From contig NZ_CP014634.1 of the NCBI RefSeq assembly GCF_001586215.1, forward strand, positions 1,364,001 through 1,428,000: a stretch of 64,000 nt of DNA, written 5' to 3'. Origin of the DNA: Corynebacterium simulans (GTDB lineage Bacteria > Actinomycetota > Actinomycetes > Mycobacteriales > Mycobacteriaceae). Position 1 is the first letter of the stretch, and every line of letters starts with the position of its first letter. The notes under the pieces were generated by a model. That model worked only from the letters and a program-made list of their open reading frames with translations, was not told the DNA's origin and made no database searches. Position numbers and translations under genes: made by a program. Of this stretch, positions 26,724 through 35,546 are shown piece after piece.

Positions 26724-27280
26724 TGTACGCCATGCAGTATCAGATCACCCTGCCCACCGACTACAGCATGCAGATCATTCGCGACCGCGTCACCCAGACC
26801 GGGCACTTCATGGACGGCTACCCCGGGCTGCAGTTCAAGGCCTACCTCACCCAGGAGAAGACCAAGGGCGCACCGCGCAACGCCTACGCCCCCTTCTATA
26901 TCTGGCGCGACATCGATGGGATGCGGCAGTTCTGTTGGGGCGAGCCCGGCTACTCGGCCATCGTGCGCGACTTCGGCCGCCACTCGATCCAGGACTGGAC
27001 CGTCCACCAGCTCGTCGACGGGCCCGCGGACTACTCCGCTGCCCGCAGCTTGACCGTCAAGACCGCGCACCTGCCAACCAACGCTGCACCGTCCCAGTGC
27101 ATCGACGACATCACCGCTGAGTTCCTCGCTACGACCACAGACTCCACCGTGGCCCGCGTCACCGCCGTCGACGTCACCACCTGGAACGCCATCCTCGTCG
27201 AACTCAGCACCCACGAAGCCGACCAGAGTTCAACAGGTGTCACCGCCTACGAGGTGCTCCACGTCTCCACTACTGCCTGA
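26723..27280 (+). CDS. DUF4865 family protein
   Basis: A 185-residue protein beginning MYAMQYQITLPTDYSMQII. The pattern YPGLQFKAYL, then APFYIWRDIDGM, then SIQDWTVHQLVDGP fits the DUF4865 (putative monooxygenase-like) family, which I recall beside cupins and TetR regulators. It overlaps the cupin stop by one base. With the cupin it may handle a small organic molecule sensed by the TetR protein (inference). Confidence 0.8.
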   Translation: MYAMQYQITLPTDYSMQIIRDRVTQTGHFMDGYPGLQFKAYLTQEKTKGAPRNAYAPFYIWRDIDGMRQFCWGEPGYSAIVRDFGRHSIQDWTVHQLVDGPADYSAARSLTVKTAHLPTNAAPSQCIDDITAEFLATTTDSTVARVTAVDVTTWNAILVELSTHEADQSSTGVTAYEVLHVSTTA

Positions 27281-27323
27281 CCCACCACACATCAGCCGCC
27301 CCACGGGGGGCAACCCGGCCTTC

Positions 27324-28311
27324 ATGTCGCACCCCAATGCCGCTCTCACACCCCGCCACCGGCTGATTGTCGGCCGCCTCGTCGTGGACGAGGGCTGGCC
27401 GATCAGCGAGGTCGCCGCCCGGTTCCAGGTCTCCTGGCCGACCGTGAAGCGCTGGGCCGACCGCTACCGCGCTGGCCAGTCCATGCCGGACCGTTCCTCG
27501 CGACCGCACCGCTCTCCGAACAAGACCGATGCGAAGACGGCCAAGCGCTGCATCCAGCTGCGGCTCCGACTGAGGGAAGGTCCCGTGCAGTTGGCATGTC
27601 GGCTGGGGATCGCGCCGTCGACGGTCCATCGAATCCTGACCGACGCTCACCTGAACCGGCTGTCCCATGTTGACCGCGCCACGGGTGAGCCTGTTCGCCG
27701 CTATGAGCATGACCATCCTGGCGCGATGCTGCATGTCGACGTGAAGAAGCTGGGCCAACATCCCCGATGGCGGAGGCTGGCGCTACGTCGGCCGACGACA
27801 AGGCGAGAGGAACCGCGCCGCGACCCCGGGCAAGCCCAGGAGCAAGTACCGGGACCCGTTGATGGGTAAGGCCTTTGTCCACGCTGTCATCGACGACCAC
27901 TCCCGCGTCGCCTACGCCGAGATCCACGATGACGAAACCGCCCTCACTGCCACGGCGGTCCTCATTAGGGCTGTTGAGTGGTTCAACGCCCGCGGCGTCA
28001 CCGTCGAGCGGGTCCTGTCTGACAACGGTGGCGCCTACCGCTCACACCTGTGGCGAGACACCTGTGCCGAGCTGGGAATCAGGCACAAACAGTCCAGGCC
28101 GTATCGCCCGCAGACCAACGGCAAGATCGAGAGATTCCACCGAACCCTGGCTGATGGCTGGGCCTACGCCCGCTGCTACACCTCCGAGGCGGAGCGTCGG
28201 GGCGAGCTCGAGGACTGGCTGCACTATTATAACCAGCACCGTCCTCACACGGCCTGCGGGAACCAGCGGCAGTTCTCACGGTTGACCAACGTCTCCGGTC
28301 AGTACACCTAA
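27324..28311 (+). pseudogene. IS481-family transposase with a single-base frameshift
   Basis: The first frame, from ATG 27324 (SHPNAALTPRHRLIVGRLVV), has the helix-turn-helix and GAMLHVDVKKLG (first catalytic D). It shifts at about 27753, where GGGCCAAC appears to carry one extra C. In the other frame the protein continues as NIPDGGGWRYVGRRQGERN, then HAVIDDHSRVAYAEI, LSDNGGAYRSHLW (second D) and NGKIERFHRTLADGW (E), ending at 28311. The repair is a single base, so the copy died recently or a programmed shift or sequencing error is possible. Confidence 0.85.
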
Positions 28312-28385
28312 CTGGTTTCGGCTCACTTAATGTGACAGGCAGAGGTTCCGTTCCTCGAGTGCGCATATGTTTTATGGAGTACACC

Positions 28386-28655
28386 GAAGATTTCCATCTT
28401 GATGGTGTAGCCAGTAGTAACGCCCACGACCATGTTGTTGATCAGGGAGCGGGACAGGCCGTGCAGGGAACGGTTCTTGCGGCGGTCATCGGGGCGGGAG
28501 ACGACGAGTTCTTCGCCTTCCTGAGCCACGGTGATTGGTGCCGGAATCTCTTCAGCCAGGGTGCCCTTAGGACCCTTGACTTCAACGTTCTGGCCGTTGA
28601 TGGTGACGGTGACGCCAGAGGGGACGGTCACCGGTGCCTTGCCAATACGAGACAT
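28386..28655 (-). pseudogene. rplF: 50S ribosomal protein L6 gene, 5' half only
   Basis: Codons 1-90 are a normal corynebacterial L6 start ([20 protein letters not shown], then [20 protein letters not shown] and IKMEIFGV). After about 28386 the sequence is unrelated and the frame stops at 28323, giving a 110-residue hybrid in place of about 178 residues. The second L6 domain, with most of the rRNA contacts, is missing. A good GAGGAGG ribosome site precedes it and rpsH lies just upstream, as in the normal spc operon. If this were the only rplF the cell would lack L6, so another copy should exist or this is a displaced operon fragment. About 75 bases of unassigned sequence separate it from the IS481-type unit. 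Confidence 0.9.
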
Positions 28656-28669
28656 GGTTAAACCTCCTC

Positions 28670-29068
28670 TTACCAGACGTAGGCGAGGACTTCTCCGCCC
28701 ACGCCCTTGTTGTTGGCCTCACGGTCAGTCAGCAGACCCTGGGACGTGGAGATAATAGCCACGCCCAGGCCACCGAGAACCTTTGGCAGATTAGTGGACT
28801 TTGCGTAAACGCGCAGACCCGGCTTGGAAACACGACGCACGCCAGCGATGGAACGCTCGCGAGATGGGCCGTACTTCAGGTTAAGCTCCAGGGTCTTGCC
28901 GACGGTCTCGTCGTTAACGGAGTAGTCGGCGATGTAGCCTTCCTGCTTCAAGATTTCGGCGATGTTGGCCTTGATCTTGGAGGATGGCATAGACACGGTG
29001 TCGTGGAACGCATTGTTTGCGTTGCGCACTCGTGACAACATGTCCGCAATCGGATCAGTCATGGTCAT
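28670..29068 (-). CDS. rpsH: 30S ribosomal protein S8
   Basis: A complete 132-residue S8 ([20 protein letters not shown] to GGEVLAYVW), with the family's C-terminal [15 protein letters not shown] and [12 protein letters not shown] segments. It binds 16S rRNA helix 21 and regulates the spc operon in many bacteria. The frame is open upstream to 29137, but MTMTDP is the usual start. Only 14 bases separate it from the truncated rplF. It may be a second rpsH carried with the siderophore locus, or the displaced real one. Confidence 0.95.
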   Translation of the reverse strand: MTMTDPIADMLSRVRNANNAFHDTVSMPSSKIKANIAEILKQEGYIADYSVNDETVGKTLELNLKYGPSRERSIAGVRRVSKPGLRVYAKSTNLPKVLGGLGVAIISTSQGLLTDREANNKGVGGEVLAYVW

Positions 29069-29592
29069 GTGAAGTGACCTGTTGCCTTTTTCGTTACGGT
29101 TCCCGTGCTCACCCTTGATGAATCGCGTGTACCGCACGATCGCTGGCTACTCACGCTCCGCCTAACTCAGTAGTTAGGGGTGCTCGCTGCCTTTATCCGT
29201 GCGGCCGCTTCGGGCGAGGGGCCTGTAACAAAGTGGATGTACAGTTTTTCTCCCTTGTAGCGGGAGACTCTTTCCGCAGGTCATGTGGCATTCCCGGGAT
29301 TTTGACGCGTTAGCGTCGAAAAAAAGAACATGGGGGTACCTACCTACGGCAAGACCTGACTAGCCTAGCAACCAGCTAAAACATGTCCAAATCCCTGCTC
29401 AGAAGCATAGAGCTGAGGTGTAGGGTCGGCGCCATTCAGGGCCGACCGACCTCACTAGCCGCACCTGCTGGCTCACACACTCACCTGCACAGCTCCACAA
29501 TCCCTCCTTGTAGTACTTTGATTAGGCTTACCTTGTTCATATAAGCTTGCTCCCGTTAAGATCATGGACTTTCACGCGTCAAGGAGGGATGC
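29069..29592. other. Divergent promoter region between rpsH and the siderophore uptake operon
   Basis: About 520 bases between two divergent genes. The half near rpsH presumably holds its promoter and leader. A GGTCGGC/GCCGACC hairpin lies at about 29423-29447, in front of the uptake operon, and a GACGC/GCGTC hairpin at about 29305-29318 is followed by an A-run. The DtxR-like box and AGGAGGGA ribosome site of the permease gene are at the right end. No gene is seen. Confidence 0.5.
29517..29535 (+). promoter_or_regulatory. DtxR-like iron box before the uptake operon
   Basis: TTTGATTAGGCTTACCTTG matches 13 of 19 positions of the DtxR consensus TTAGGTTAGCCTAACCTAA. It lies about 57 bases before the first permease gene. 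DtxR with Fe2+ would block transcription, giving expression only when iron is scarce. Confidence 0.6.
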
Positions 29593-30711
29593 ATGGCTAT
29601 CTCTACCCCGCATGCGCAATCCCCTTCTCAATCACACCTGGGGTCTCGCGCGGACGCTACTGCGGACGCTTCTGCCAGCGCTCCATCAGGTAAAATCCCG
29701 CGTCGCCTCGTCGGCCTCGGCGTCCTTTTCCTCCTATTGCTCGCCAGCATCGTTGCCAGCATCGTGTTTGGATCACGGCAGATCCCTTTTGGAGAAGTGT
29801 CCGCCGTGTTCCGCGATCTCGGCACGGCGTTCGGCCACGCGGAGGGGCTGAATGTGGATCAGCGCGTGATCGTCGAGCTCCGCATTCCCCGCACCCTGTT
29901 GGGCCTAGTCGCCGGTGCTGCCCTTGGCGCCTCCGGTGCATTGATCCAAGGGCACACGCGCAACCCTCTCGCGGACACGGGCATTCTCGGCATCAACTAC
30001 GGTGCGTCCCTGGCCGTGGTTGCCAGCTTCTCCTTGCTGGGTGTGACGTCCGTGTGGGCTACCAGCATGTGGGCGTTCGGTGGGGCCATCGCTGCTACTG
30101 CGTTGGTGTTTAGTTTGGCGTCCATAGGAGGAGGACAGGCCAATCCAATGACGCTGGTCCTCGGCGGCGCGGCTTTGTCCGCGGTCCTCAGCGCCATCAT
30201 CAGCGGTTTTATCCTCACTGACGATGCCAATCTGGATCGCATGCGCTTCTGGACCGTCGGCTCCATCGCGGGCCGGGATCTCACCGTGTTCTACGGCGTG
30301 CTGCCGTTTATCCTGGTGGGCCTCCTGCTGGCGTTCATCACGGCACCGCAGCTAAACCTCCTGAATCTGGGCGATGACATCGCCTCCGGACTGGGCATCA
30401 ACACCCAGCGCGCCCGCCTGATTGGCATGGCTCTGATCGCACTGCTGGCCGGTGCCGCGACAGCTGCCGCCGGCCCCATCACCTTCATCGGCCTGGTGGT
30501 CCCGCACCTCGTGCGCGCCATCACGGGCCCTGATTACCGCTGGATCCTCCCTTACTCTGCCCTGACGGGTGCGGTGATGATGCTGTTCGCAGACGTGGTG
30601 GGCCGTCTGATCGCTCGTCCGGGCGAGTTGCAAGTAGGCATCATCCTCGCGTTCGTGGGCGCGCCGTTCTTCATCGCCCTTATTTATCGACGCCGGGTGG
30701 TGGCCATTTAA
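29593..30711 (+). CDS. Siderophore ABC transporter permease 1 (FecCD family)
   Basis: A 372-residue inner-membrane permease with a polar N-terminal tail of about 35 residues and some ten membrane segments. Family landmarks are RIPRTLLGLVAGAALGASGA, IQGHTRNPLADTGILGINYG and GLVVPHLVRAITGPDYR (coupling helix for the ATPase). It pairs with the next permease (one-base overlap) and with the ATPase and lipoprotein of this locus to import ferric siderophore. It matches the CchC/CchD type of the coelichelin cluster. An iron box lies upstream. Confidence 0.92.
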   Translation: MAISTPHAQSPSQSHLGSRADATADASASAPSGKIPRRLVGLGVLFLLLLASIVASIVFGSRQIPFGEVSAVFRDLGTAFGHAEGLNVDQRVIVELRIPRTLLGLVAGAALGASGALIQGHTRNPLADTGILGINYGASLAVVASFSLLGVTSVWATSMWAFGGAIAATALVFSLASIGGGQANPMTLVLGGAALSAVLSAIISGFILTDDANLDRMRFWTVGSIAGRDLTVFYGVLPFILVGLLLAFITAPQLNLLNLGDDIASGLGINTQRARLIGMALIALLAGAATAAAGPITFIGLVVPHLVRAITGPDYRWILPYSALTGAVMMLFADVVGRLIARPGELQVGIILAFVGAPFFIALIYRRRVVAI

Positions 30712-31805
30712 TGAGTTCCCTCCTTGCCCGCCCTACCTCTTCCACTATCCCTGGGCGCCCGCCATTCCGCGTGGGCTCATTTTCTGTGGTCTGGCGCCCT
30801 CGCGCGTTGACGGTGTCTCTATTGCTGCTCGTGGCGATCGTCTTGCTAGCGGCGGTCTCCATCGGCCTGGGTGACTATCCTGTGTCCCCGGCTCGTGTGC
30901 TGGAGGTGCTGTTCACCGGCCAGGGCACCCGCATTGAGCGTCTGGTGGTTTTGGATTGGCGCATGCCTCGTGCGCTGACGGCCATTCTGGTGGGCTGTGC
31001 GCTGGGATTATCCGGAGCCCTCACTCAGTCCGTGACTCGCAATGCGCTGGCCAGCCCGGATATCTTGGGCTTCACTACGGGCGCGTCCGCGGCCGCGGTC
31101 ACCGTCATCACTCTGGGTGGTGGCGCTGGTGGTTTCCTCGGCTGGCTCAGCAGCATCGGCATTCCCTTGGCCGCGGTGCTTGGTGCGGCTGTCACCGCAA
31201 CGGTGATGTGGGCTCTGGCGTGGAGGAGATCGACTGATTCCTTCCGGCTAGTGCTGTTCGGCATCATCATCTCTGCTCTGTTGACCTCGTATATCAACTT
31301 CCTGATGATCCGCACGGAGTTGCGCGATGCCGCGGCCGCGCAGTTCTGGCTTACTGGCTCCCTGAGCACTGCGGACTGGTCCAAGATGTGGCCCATCGCC
31401 ATTGTTGTGTTGGTGTTTACACCGCTGCTGGCCTGGATTGGTCACCAACTTTTAGCCACCTTGCTGGGCTCGGATACTGCACGGGCTTTGGGACAAAACG
31501 TCCAGGGTGTGCAGGTGCTTCTGCTCGCCGCTGCCGTGGCTTTGGCAGCAGTGGCGGTCTCGGCCGCTGGCCCCATCGGGTTCGTCGCCTTCGTGGCCCC
31601 ACAGGTGGCGCTGCGCTTGTGCAACTGCTCTGCACCACCGCTTCTGGCCTCTGCGCTGACCGGCGCTGCGCTACTCCTGCTGGCAGATATCAGCACCCAA
31701 ACTCTTCTGCCCGTAGAGCTGCCGGTGGGCATTCTCACCTCGGCAATCGGCGGTGCGTTCCTTATTTATTTGCTGGTCCAACGGAATAGGTCAACCACGG
31801 CATGA
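30711..31805 (+). CDS. Siderophore ABC transporter permease 2 (FecCD family)
   Basis: A 364-residue permease. RMPRALTAILVGCALGLSGA, TQSVTRNALASPDILGFTTG and the AAGPIGFVAFVAPQVALRLC coupling segment are characteristic. Its ATG overlaps the stop of permease 1, and its stop overlaps the possible start of the ATPase gene. It would form the heterodimeric pore with permease 1. Confidence 0.92.
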   Translation: MSSLLARPTSSTIPGRPPFRVGSFSVVWRPRALTVSLLLLVAIVLLAAVSIGLGDYPVSPARVLEVLFTGQGTRIERLVVLDWRMPRALTAILVGCALGLSGALTQSVTRNALASPDILGFTTGASAAAVTVITLGGGAGGFLGWLSSIGIPLAAVLGAAVTATVMWALAWRRSTDSFRLVLFGIIISALLTSYINFLMIRTELRDAAAAQFWLTGSLSTADWSKMWPIAIVVLVFTPLLAWIGHQLLATLLGSDTARALGQNVQGVQVLLLAAAVALAAVAVSAAGPIGFVAFVAPQVALRLCNCSAPPLLASALTGAALLLLADISTQTLLPVELPVGILTSAIGGAFLIYLLVQRNRSTTA

Positions 31806-32638
31806 GAAAAGATCCCACCCTGGAAGTTAGCAGTGCCGCGAACAAAGAAGGACACATGACTCAGAAGCACAGCATGAGCGCACGCGGCCTCGCCGTGGGC
31901 TACGGCGACCGGACGGTCATCGAAGGCTTGGACGTGGACTTTCCTCGCGGGCAGATCACCACAATCATCGGCCCCAATGGCTGCGGCAAATCCACGTTGT
32001 TGCGAGCCATGTCTCGTCTCCTTCCGGCGAATGAGGGCGAAGTGCTGTTAGACGGCGCCGATATCTCATCCATCAGGCGCAAGGACCTCGCACGGACCAT
32101 CAGCGTGCTGCCACAAACCCCTACCGCCCCGGAGGGACTCAACGTGGCTGATCTCGTCTCGCGCGGTCGGCACCCACACCAATCGTGGATCCGTCAGTGG
32201 TCGTCCACGGACGAAGCCGAGGTGCACAAGGCGCTGGAAATGACTGGCTCGATGGGGCTGGCGGAGCGCACCCTGGATTCTCTGTCCGGAGGGCAGCGGC
32301 AGCGTGTGTGGATCTCCATGGTTCTTGCGCAGAACACGGACATCCTGTTCCTGGACGAGCCCACCACCTACCTGGATCTGGCCACGTCGGTAGAGATTTT
32401 GGAGCTGGTGCAGCGTCTACGCCGAGAGCTGGATCGGACTGTGGTGATGGTGCTGCACGATCTCAACTTGGCTGTACGCTACAGCGATAATCTCGTGGTG
32501 ATGAAGGATGGACAGGTCCTCGCCACCGGGCGTCCCAGCGAGGTCATTACCCCAGAGCTACTGCTCGAGGCGTTTGCCCTCAACGCGCTAGTCATCGAGG
32601 ATCCTGTCACCGGCGGTCCGCTGATCGTCCCCAAGTGA
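31802..32638 (+). CDS. Ferric-siderophore ABC transporter ATPase (FecE/FepC type)
   Basis: An ATPase of 278 residues from ATG 31802, or 260 from ATG 31856 (MTQKHSMSARGLAVGYGD), which has GAAGGAC just upstream and is the likelier start. Walker A is GPNGCGKST, signature LSGGQRQRVW, Walker B DILFLDEPTTYLD, switch VVMVLHDLN. It is the energy-coupling subunit for the two FecCD permeases and closes the uptake operon. Confidence 0.92.
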   Translation: MRKDPTLEVSSAANKEGHMTQKHSMSARGLAVGYGDRTVIEGLDVDFPRGQITTIIGPNGCGKSTLLRAMSRLLPANEGEVLLDGADISSIRRKDLARTISVLPQTPTAPEGLNVADLVSRGRHPHQSWIRQWSSTDEAEVHKALEMTGSMGLAERTLDSLSGGQRQRVWISMVLAQNTDILFLDEPTTYLDLATSVEILELVQRLRRELDRTVVMVLHDLNLAVRYSDNLVVMKDGQVLATGRPSEVITPELLLEAFALNALVIEDPVTGGPLIVPK

Positions 32639-32648
32639 CGATCAGGGC

Positions 32649-33287
32649 TTAGTCCTCCATCAGCTCCTGGGCGGGAGTCTTCTTGGACTTCCGCCAGTTG
32701 ATCATCGCGGAAATCACCACCGGAGTCACAGACACCAGCACGATGACGATGGCGATCATGTCGATGCGATCCGCAATGCCCGGGATATCCCCCAGCAGCA
32801 CGCCAATGCCGACCATGCTGACAATCCACAGCACTGCACCCGTGACGTTCCATCCCACGAACTTCTTGTACGGCATCTCCGCGGTACCAGCGGCCACGGG
32901 AATGTAGGTACGCACGATCGGGATGAAGCGCCCCAGTACCAGAGCCAACGGCCCGTACTTCAGGAAGAAAGCCTCGGCTTGTTCGAGGTGCTCGGTTATG
33001 AGGATCTTGGCGTCGGGCTTAAACAACTTGCGGCCAAAGCGGTGGCCGAGCCAGAAACCTACCTGGTCGCCCAAGAACGCCGCGACGATGGCCACGCCCA
33101 CCAGAATCGGAACGTTCAAGCCCAGCTGATCGCGCAAGATTGCCGCGGTGACCAGCATGGAATCGCCGGGGAGGAACGGGAAGAGCACGCCGGATTCAAT
33201 AAAGATAATCAGCGCAATGCCGCCGAGCGCCCAGCCGCCAAAGTTCTGGAGCAGGGTGGTGGCGTCCATGAGGTCGCTTAAGTGCAC
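32649..33287 (-). CDS. DedA-family membrane protein
   Basis: A 212-residue membrane protein with five or so hydrophobic segments and the DedA core: FIESGVLFPFLPGDSMLVTA, DQVGFWLGHRFGR, and GRFIPIVRTYIPVAAGTAEM. DedA/SNARE-assoc proteins act as lipid scramblases or flippases and help in proton-motive-force homeostasis. It is not an obvious siderophore gene. It lies convergent to the ATPase gene, 10 bases away, and downstream of the lipoprotein gene, beyond a terminator. Confidence 0.9.
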   Translation of the reverse strand: MHLSDLMDATTLLQNFGGWALGGIALIIFIESGVLFPFLPGDSMLVTAAILRDQLGLNVPILVGVAIVAAFLGDQVGFWLGHRFGRKLFKPDAKILITEHLEQAEAFFLKYGPLALVLGRFIPIVRTYIPVAAGTAEMPYKKFVGWNVTGAVLWIVSMVGIGVLLGDIPGIADRIDMIAIVIVLVSVTPVVISAMINWRKSKKTPAQELMED

Positions 33288-33408
33288 AGGGAATCCCTTC
33301 TAGAAAACAACTGGTCTATTCTTACCCCGGTTTCTGACCGGAATACAGGCAGCTCGCCCCTAGCGTGCATCCGTTATCCCCATGAGTGCCCGTCCCCTAG
33401 CCAGCAAC

Positions 33409-33445
33409 AGCAAAACCGCCCCAGCACGTTCATGCGGGGCGGTTC
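33409..33445 (-). terminator. Intrinsic terminator after the siderophore lipoprotein gene
   Basis: An AACCGCCCC / GGGGCGGTT stem with an 13-base loop, followed on the minus strand by TTTTGC. It lies 16 bases after the stop of the lipoprotein gene and separates it from dedA. Confidence 0.75.
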
Positions 33446-33460
33446 GGCAGTTGATTCAGA

Positions 33461-34477
33461 CTACTTCGTGGCGTCTGCCAACGGCTGCTCGATCTTGTCC
33501 AGCAGGTAGTTCAGGCTCAGCACGGTCTGCCATCCGAAGGCCTTTTCCAGGTCGCCTTCCAGGTAGACACTGTGTCCGTCCTTCACGGCGGGCAGCTTGC
33601 CCACGATCGGATCCTCGGTCACAGAAGCCTTGCTCTGCTTCGGAGAGTAAGACAGTTGATCCCACACCAGCACGTCAGAGTTGATCTGGTCTGCGTTTTC
33701 CTTGGAGACCTCACCGTAGAACTTGTCCTTGGTGATGCCCGCGTAGGCCGGGTTGATCTTGAATCCCAGCTCGGTGAAGAAGCGGCTACGCGGATCGCCC
33801 TCGGCAAAGACAGCCAGGCTCTCGTCGGAGACAGTGGCCACGCCGAGTTCCTTTTCGGCCCATTCTGGGTGGCGGCCCTTGAGCTCTGCGAACTTCTCCT
33901 TGACCTGCTCCACCTGGCGCTTTGCCTCTTCAGGCTTGCCCACGGCCTGCCCGATCTCTTCCGTGGTCACGTCCCATGGTTGCTGTAGTTCTTCGTATTC
34001 GCCCTTTTGTACGACGACAGGGGCGATCTCAGACAGCTTCTTGTACGTGTCTTCATCGATGTCCGAGTACACGGCCACGATGAGGTCTGGATTGTCCTTG
34101 GCGATGGCTTCCGCGTTGACTTCTGTGTCCTTGTCGATCCGAGGAGTGTCGCCCTCGATCTTGTCATTGGACCAGTTGCCCGCAGCCTGACCATCCGGGG
34201 TCATTCCGTCCCAGTACTTCACGGAGACAGGAGTAACTCCCAGCGCCAGCAGTGCGTCCTGATCCGTGTAGCCCAAGGAGACCACGCGCTGCGGGGCTTC
34301 CTTGATTTCGGTGGAGCCGTAGCGGTGCTCGATGGTGGTGGGGAATGCGCCCTGCTCGGCGTTGACTGCCTGGGAGTCCCCGGAATTTCCGGACTGGTCA
34401 TCAGTCGAGCAAGCGGTCAGTGCCGCGCCCAAGGTCAGCACAGCAGCGGTGCTAACGAGAATCTTCTTGAGTGTCAT
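33461..34477 (-). CDS. Ferric-siderophore substrate-binding lipoprotein
   Basis: A 338-residue precursor with an N-terminal signal and lipobox (TLGAALTAC, lipidated Cys at about residue 23), a serine/glycine/asparagine linker, then a FepB/FhuD-type periplasmic-binding fold (RVVSLGYTDQDALLALGVTP near the start, NPDLIVAVYSDIDEDT in the middle). It captures the ferric siderophore outside the cell and hands it to the FecCD permeases encoded at 29.6-32.6 kb. It lies 65 bases downstream of the formyltransferase gene, probably in its transcript. It corresponds to CchF of coelichelin systems. Confidence 0.92.
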   Translation of the reverse strand: MTLKKILVSTAAVLTLGAALTACSTDDQSGNSGDSQAVNAEQGAFPTTIEHRYGSTEIKEAPQRVVSLGYTDQDALLALGVTPVSVKYWDGMTPDGQAAGNWSNDKIEGDTPRIDKDTEVNAEAIAKDNPDLIVAVYSDIDEDTYKKLSEIAPVVVQKGEYEELQQPWDVTTEEIGQAVGKPEEAKRQVEQVKEKFAELKGRHPEWAEKELGVATVSDESLAVFAEGDPRSRFFTELGFKINPAYAGITKDKFYGEVSKENADQINSDVLVWDQLSYSPKQSKASVTEDPIVGKLPAVKDGHSVYLEGDLEKAFGWQTVLSLNYLLDKIEQPLADATK

Positions 34478-34542
34478 TTTTCTCCGTTGTTACTGGTGAC
34501 GGATTTCCGCGCGAGGCGTGGCCCGTACACAAAAGGGAAAGG

Positions 34543-35487
34543 TCAAACCTTTGGTTGGATATATCCAGCCCTATGTCCAAAGAATTCGGTGGCGGTCAGT
34601 TCCGAGTTGTCGTCGAGACGAACACGATCCAGAACAATCGCCGGCGCCGGCACGTTGGCACGGGGCGATCCACAGACCACCGCGATTCCTCCCTCGTGAG
34701 GGATGGTGACTCGGCCGGGGGTTCCGCCGAAGCGGCCCTGCGAGACGTGCGCGGAAAGCACGCGGACGCGCTGGCCTCGGAATTCAAAGTAAGCATTGGG
34801 GTACGGGTCGGACTGCGCCCTGACCAGCAAGGCGATATCTTCCGCAGGTTGGGTGAAATCTATGCGAGATTCCTGCTCGCCGCGCTTGTGGAAGTACGTA
34901 GCGCGGGTGGGATCTTGAGGTTGCGCAGTGGCGGTGCCTTGGGCGACGTCACTCAATGCGCGTTCCACGAGGGGCTCGATGAGGTCGATGGTCTTGGCCA
35001 CGAGATCCGTGGTGGTGTCCTGCGGACCCACGGGGATCGCGCGCTGGGCAACGATGGGTCCGCCGTCCAGCACTTCATCCATCTCGTGCACAGTGACGCC
35101 CACGTGAGTTTCCCGGTTCAACAGCGCCCACAGGATGGGCGAAAATCCGGCGTACTCGGGCAGGAGACCATCGTGGACATTCAATGCGCCGTGCTTGGCC
35201 AGGCTGAAAACCTCGGGAGGAAGCCAGGTTCGCCAATTGTTGGCCACGATGATGTCTGGTGCAGCATCGCGCAACGCCTCAATGACGTCTTGACCCACGC
35301 GCTCAGTGACACACACCTGGAGCTCATGTTCGCTGGCGAGCTCCTCAACGGAGTCTGCCCACATTTGCTCATAAGGGTGATCGCTGGCAGGGTGCGTAAC
35401 TACCAAAACTACTTCATGACCAGCATTGATGACCGCAGACAACGTCCGGTGTCCCCACGACTGATAGCCGAAAACAGCAACTCGCAT
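34543..35487 (-). CDS. N5-hydroxyornithine formyltransferase
   Basis: A 314-residue member of the methionyl-tRNA formyltransferase fold. The formyl-folate site shows IIVANNWRTWLPPEV (Asn), ALNVHDGLLPEYAGFSPILW (His and the SLLP-like loop) and VTVHEMDEVLDGGPIVAQ (Asp). The C-terminal domain is of Fmt_C type. In coelichelin-type pathways this enzyme (CchA) formylates N5-hydroxyornithine to give the hydroxamate unit loaded by the NRPS. Its neighbours support this over a tRNA role. A DtxR-like box lies just upstream, shared with the divergent esterase gene. Confidence 0.9.
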   Translation of the reverse strand: MRVAVFGYQSWGHRTLSAVINAGHEVVLVVTHPASDHPYEQMWADSVEELASEHELQVCVTERVGQDVIEALRDAAPDIIVANNWRTWLPPEVFSLAKHGALNVHDGLLPEYAGFSPILWALLNRETHVGVTVHEMDEVLDGGPIVAQRAIPVGPQDTTTDLVAKTIDLIEPLVERALSDVAQGTATAQPQDPTRATYFHKRGEQESRIDFTQPAEDIALLVRAQSDPYPNAYFEFRGQRVRVLSAHVSQGRFGGTPGRVTIPHEGGIAVVCGSPRANVPAPAIVLDRVRLDDNSELTATEFFGHRAGYIQPKV

Positions 35488-35497
35488 GCAGGGGATG

Positions 35498-35516
35498 TTA
35501 GCTTAGGTTTACCTAT
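35498..35516. promoter_or_regulatory. DtxR-like iron box between formyltransferase and esterase
   Basis: TTAGCTTAGGTTTACCTAT matches 14 of 19 consensus positions. It starts 11 bases from the formyltransferase start and ends 30 bases from the esterase start, so one bound DtxR dimer pair could repress both divergent genes. Confidence 0.75.
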
Positions 35517-35546
35517 GTAGTCAATGATGAAAGTGGCGCAATTTTC

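Larger units (their letters stand above)
25688..28310 (+). mobile_element. IS481-family unit with passenger genes (TetR, cupin, DUF4865)
   Basis: A perfect 20-bp inverted repeat, TGTACTGACCGGAGACGTTG, stands at 25692-25711 and, inverted, at 28287-28306; similarity extends a few bases outward (TAG). The right copy overlaps the end of the transposase gene. Between the repeats are a TetR regulator, a cupin protein, a DUF4865 protein and an IS481-type transposase, all on the plus strand and visibly more GC-rich than the neighbours. The simplest reading is one transposon carrying three passengers. The exact outer ends and a target duplication could not be fixed. Confidence 0.7.

Noticed and set aside
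28323..28655. Intact rplF in a normal spc operon
   Set aside because: The L6 sequence stops matching after residue 90 and rplR/rpsE do not follow.
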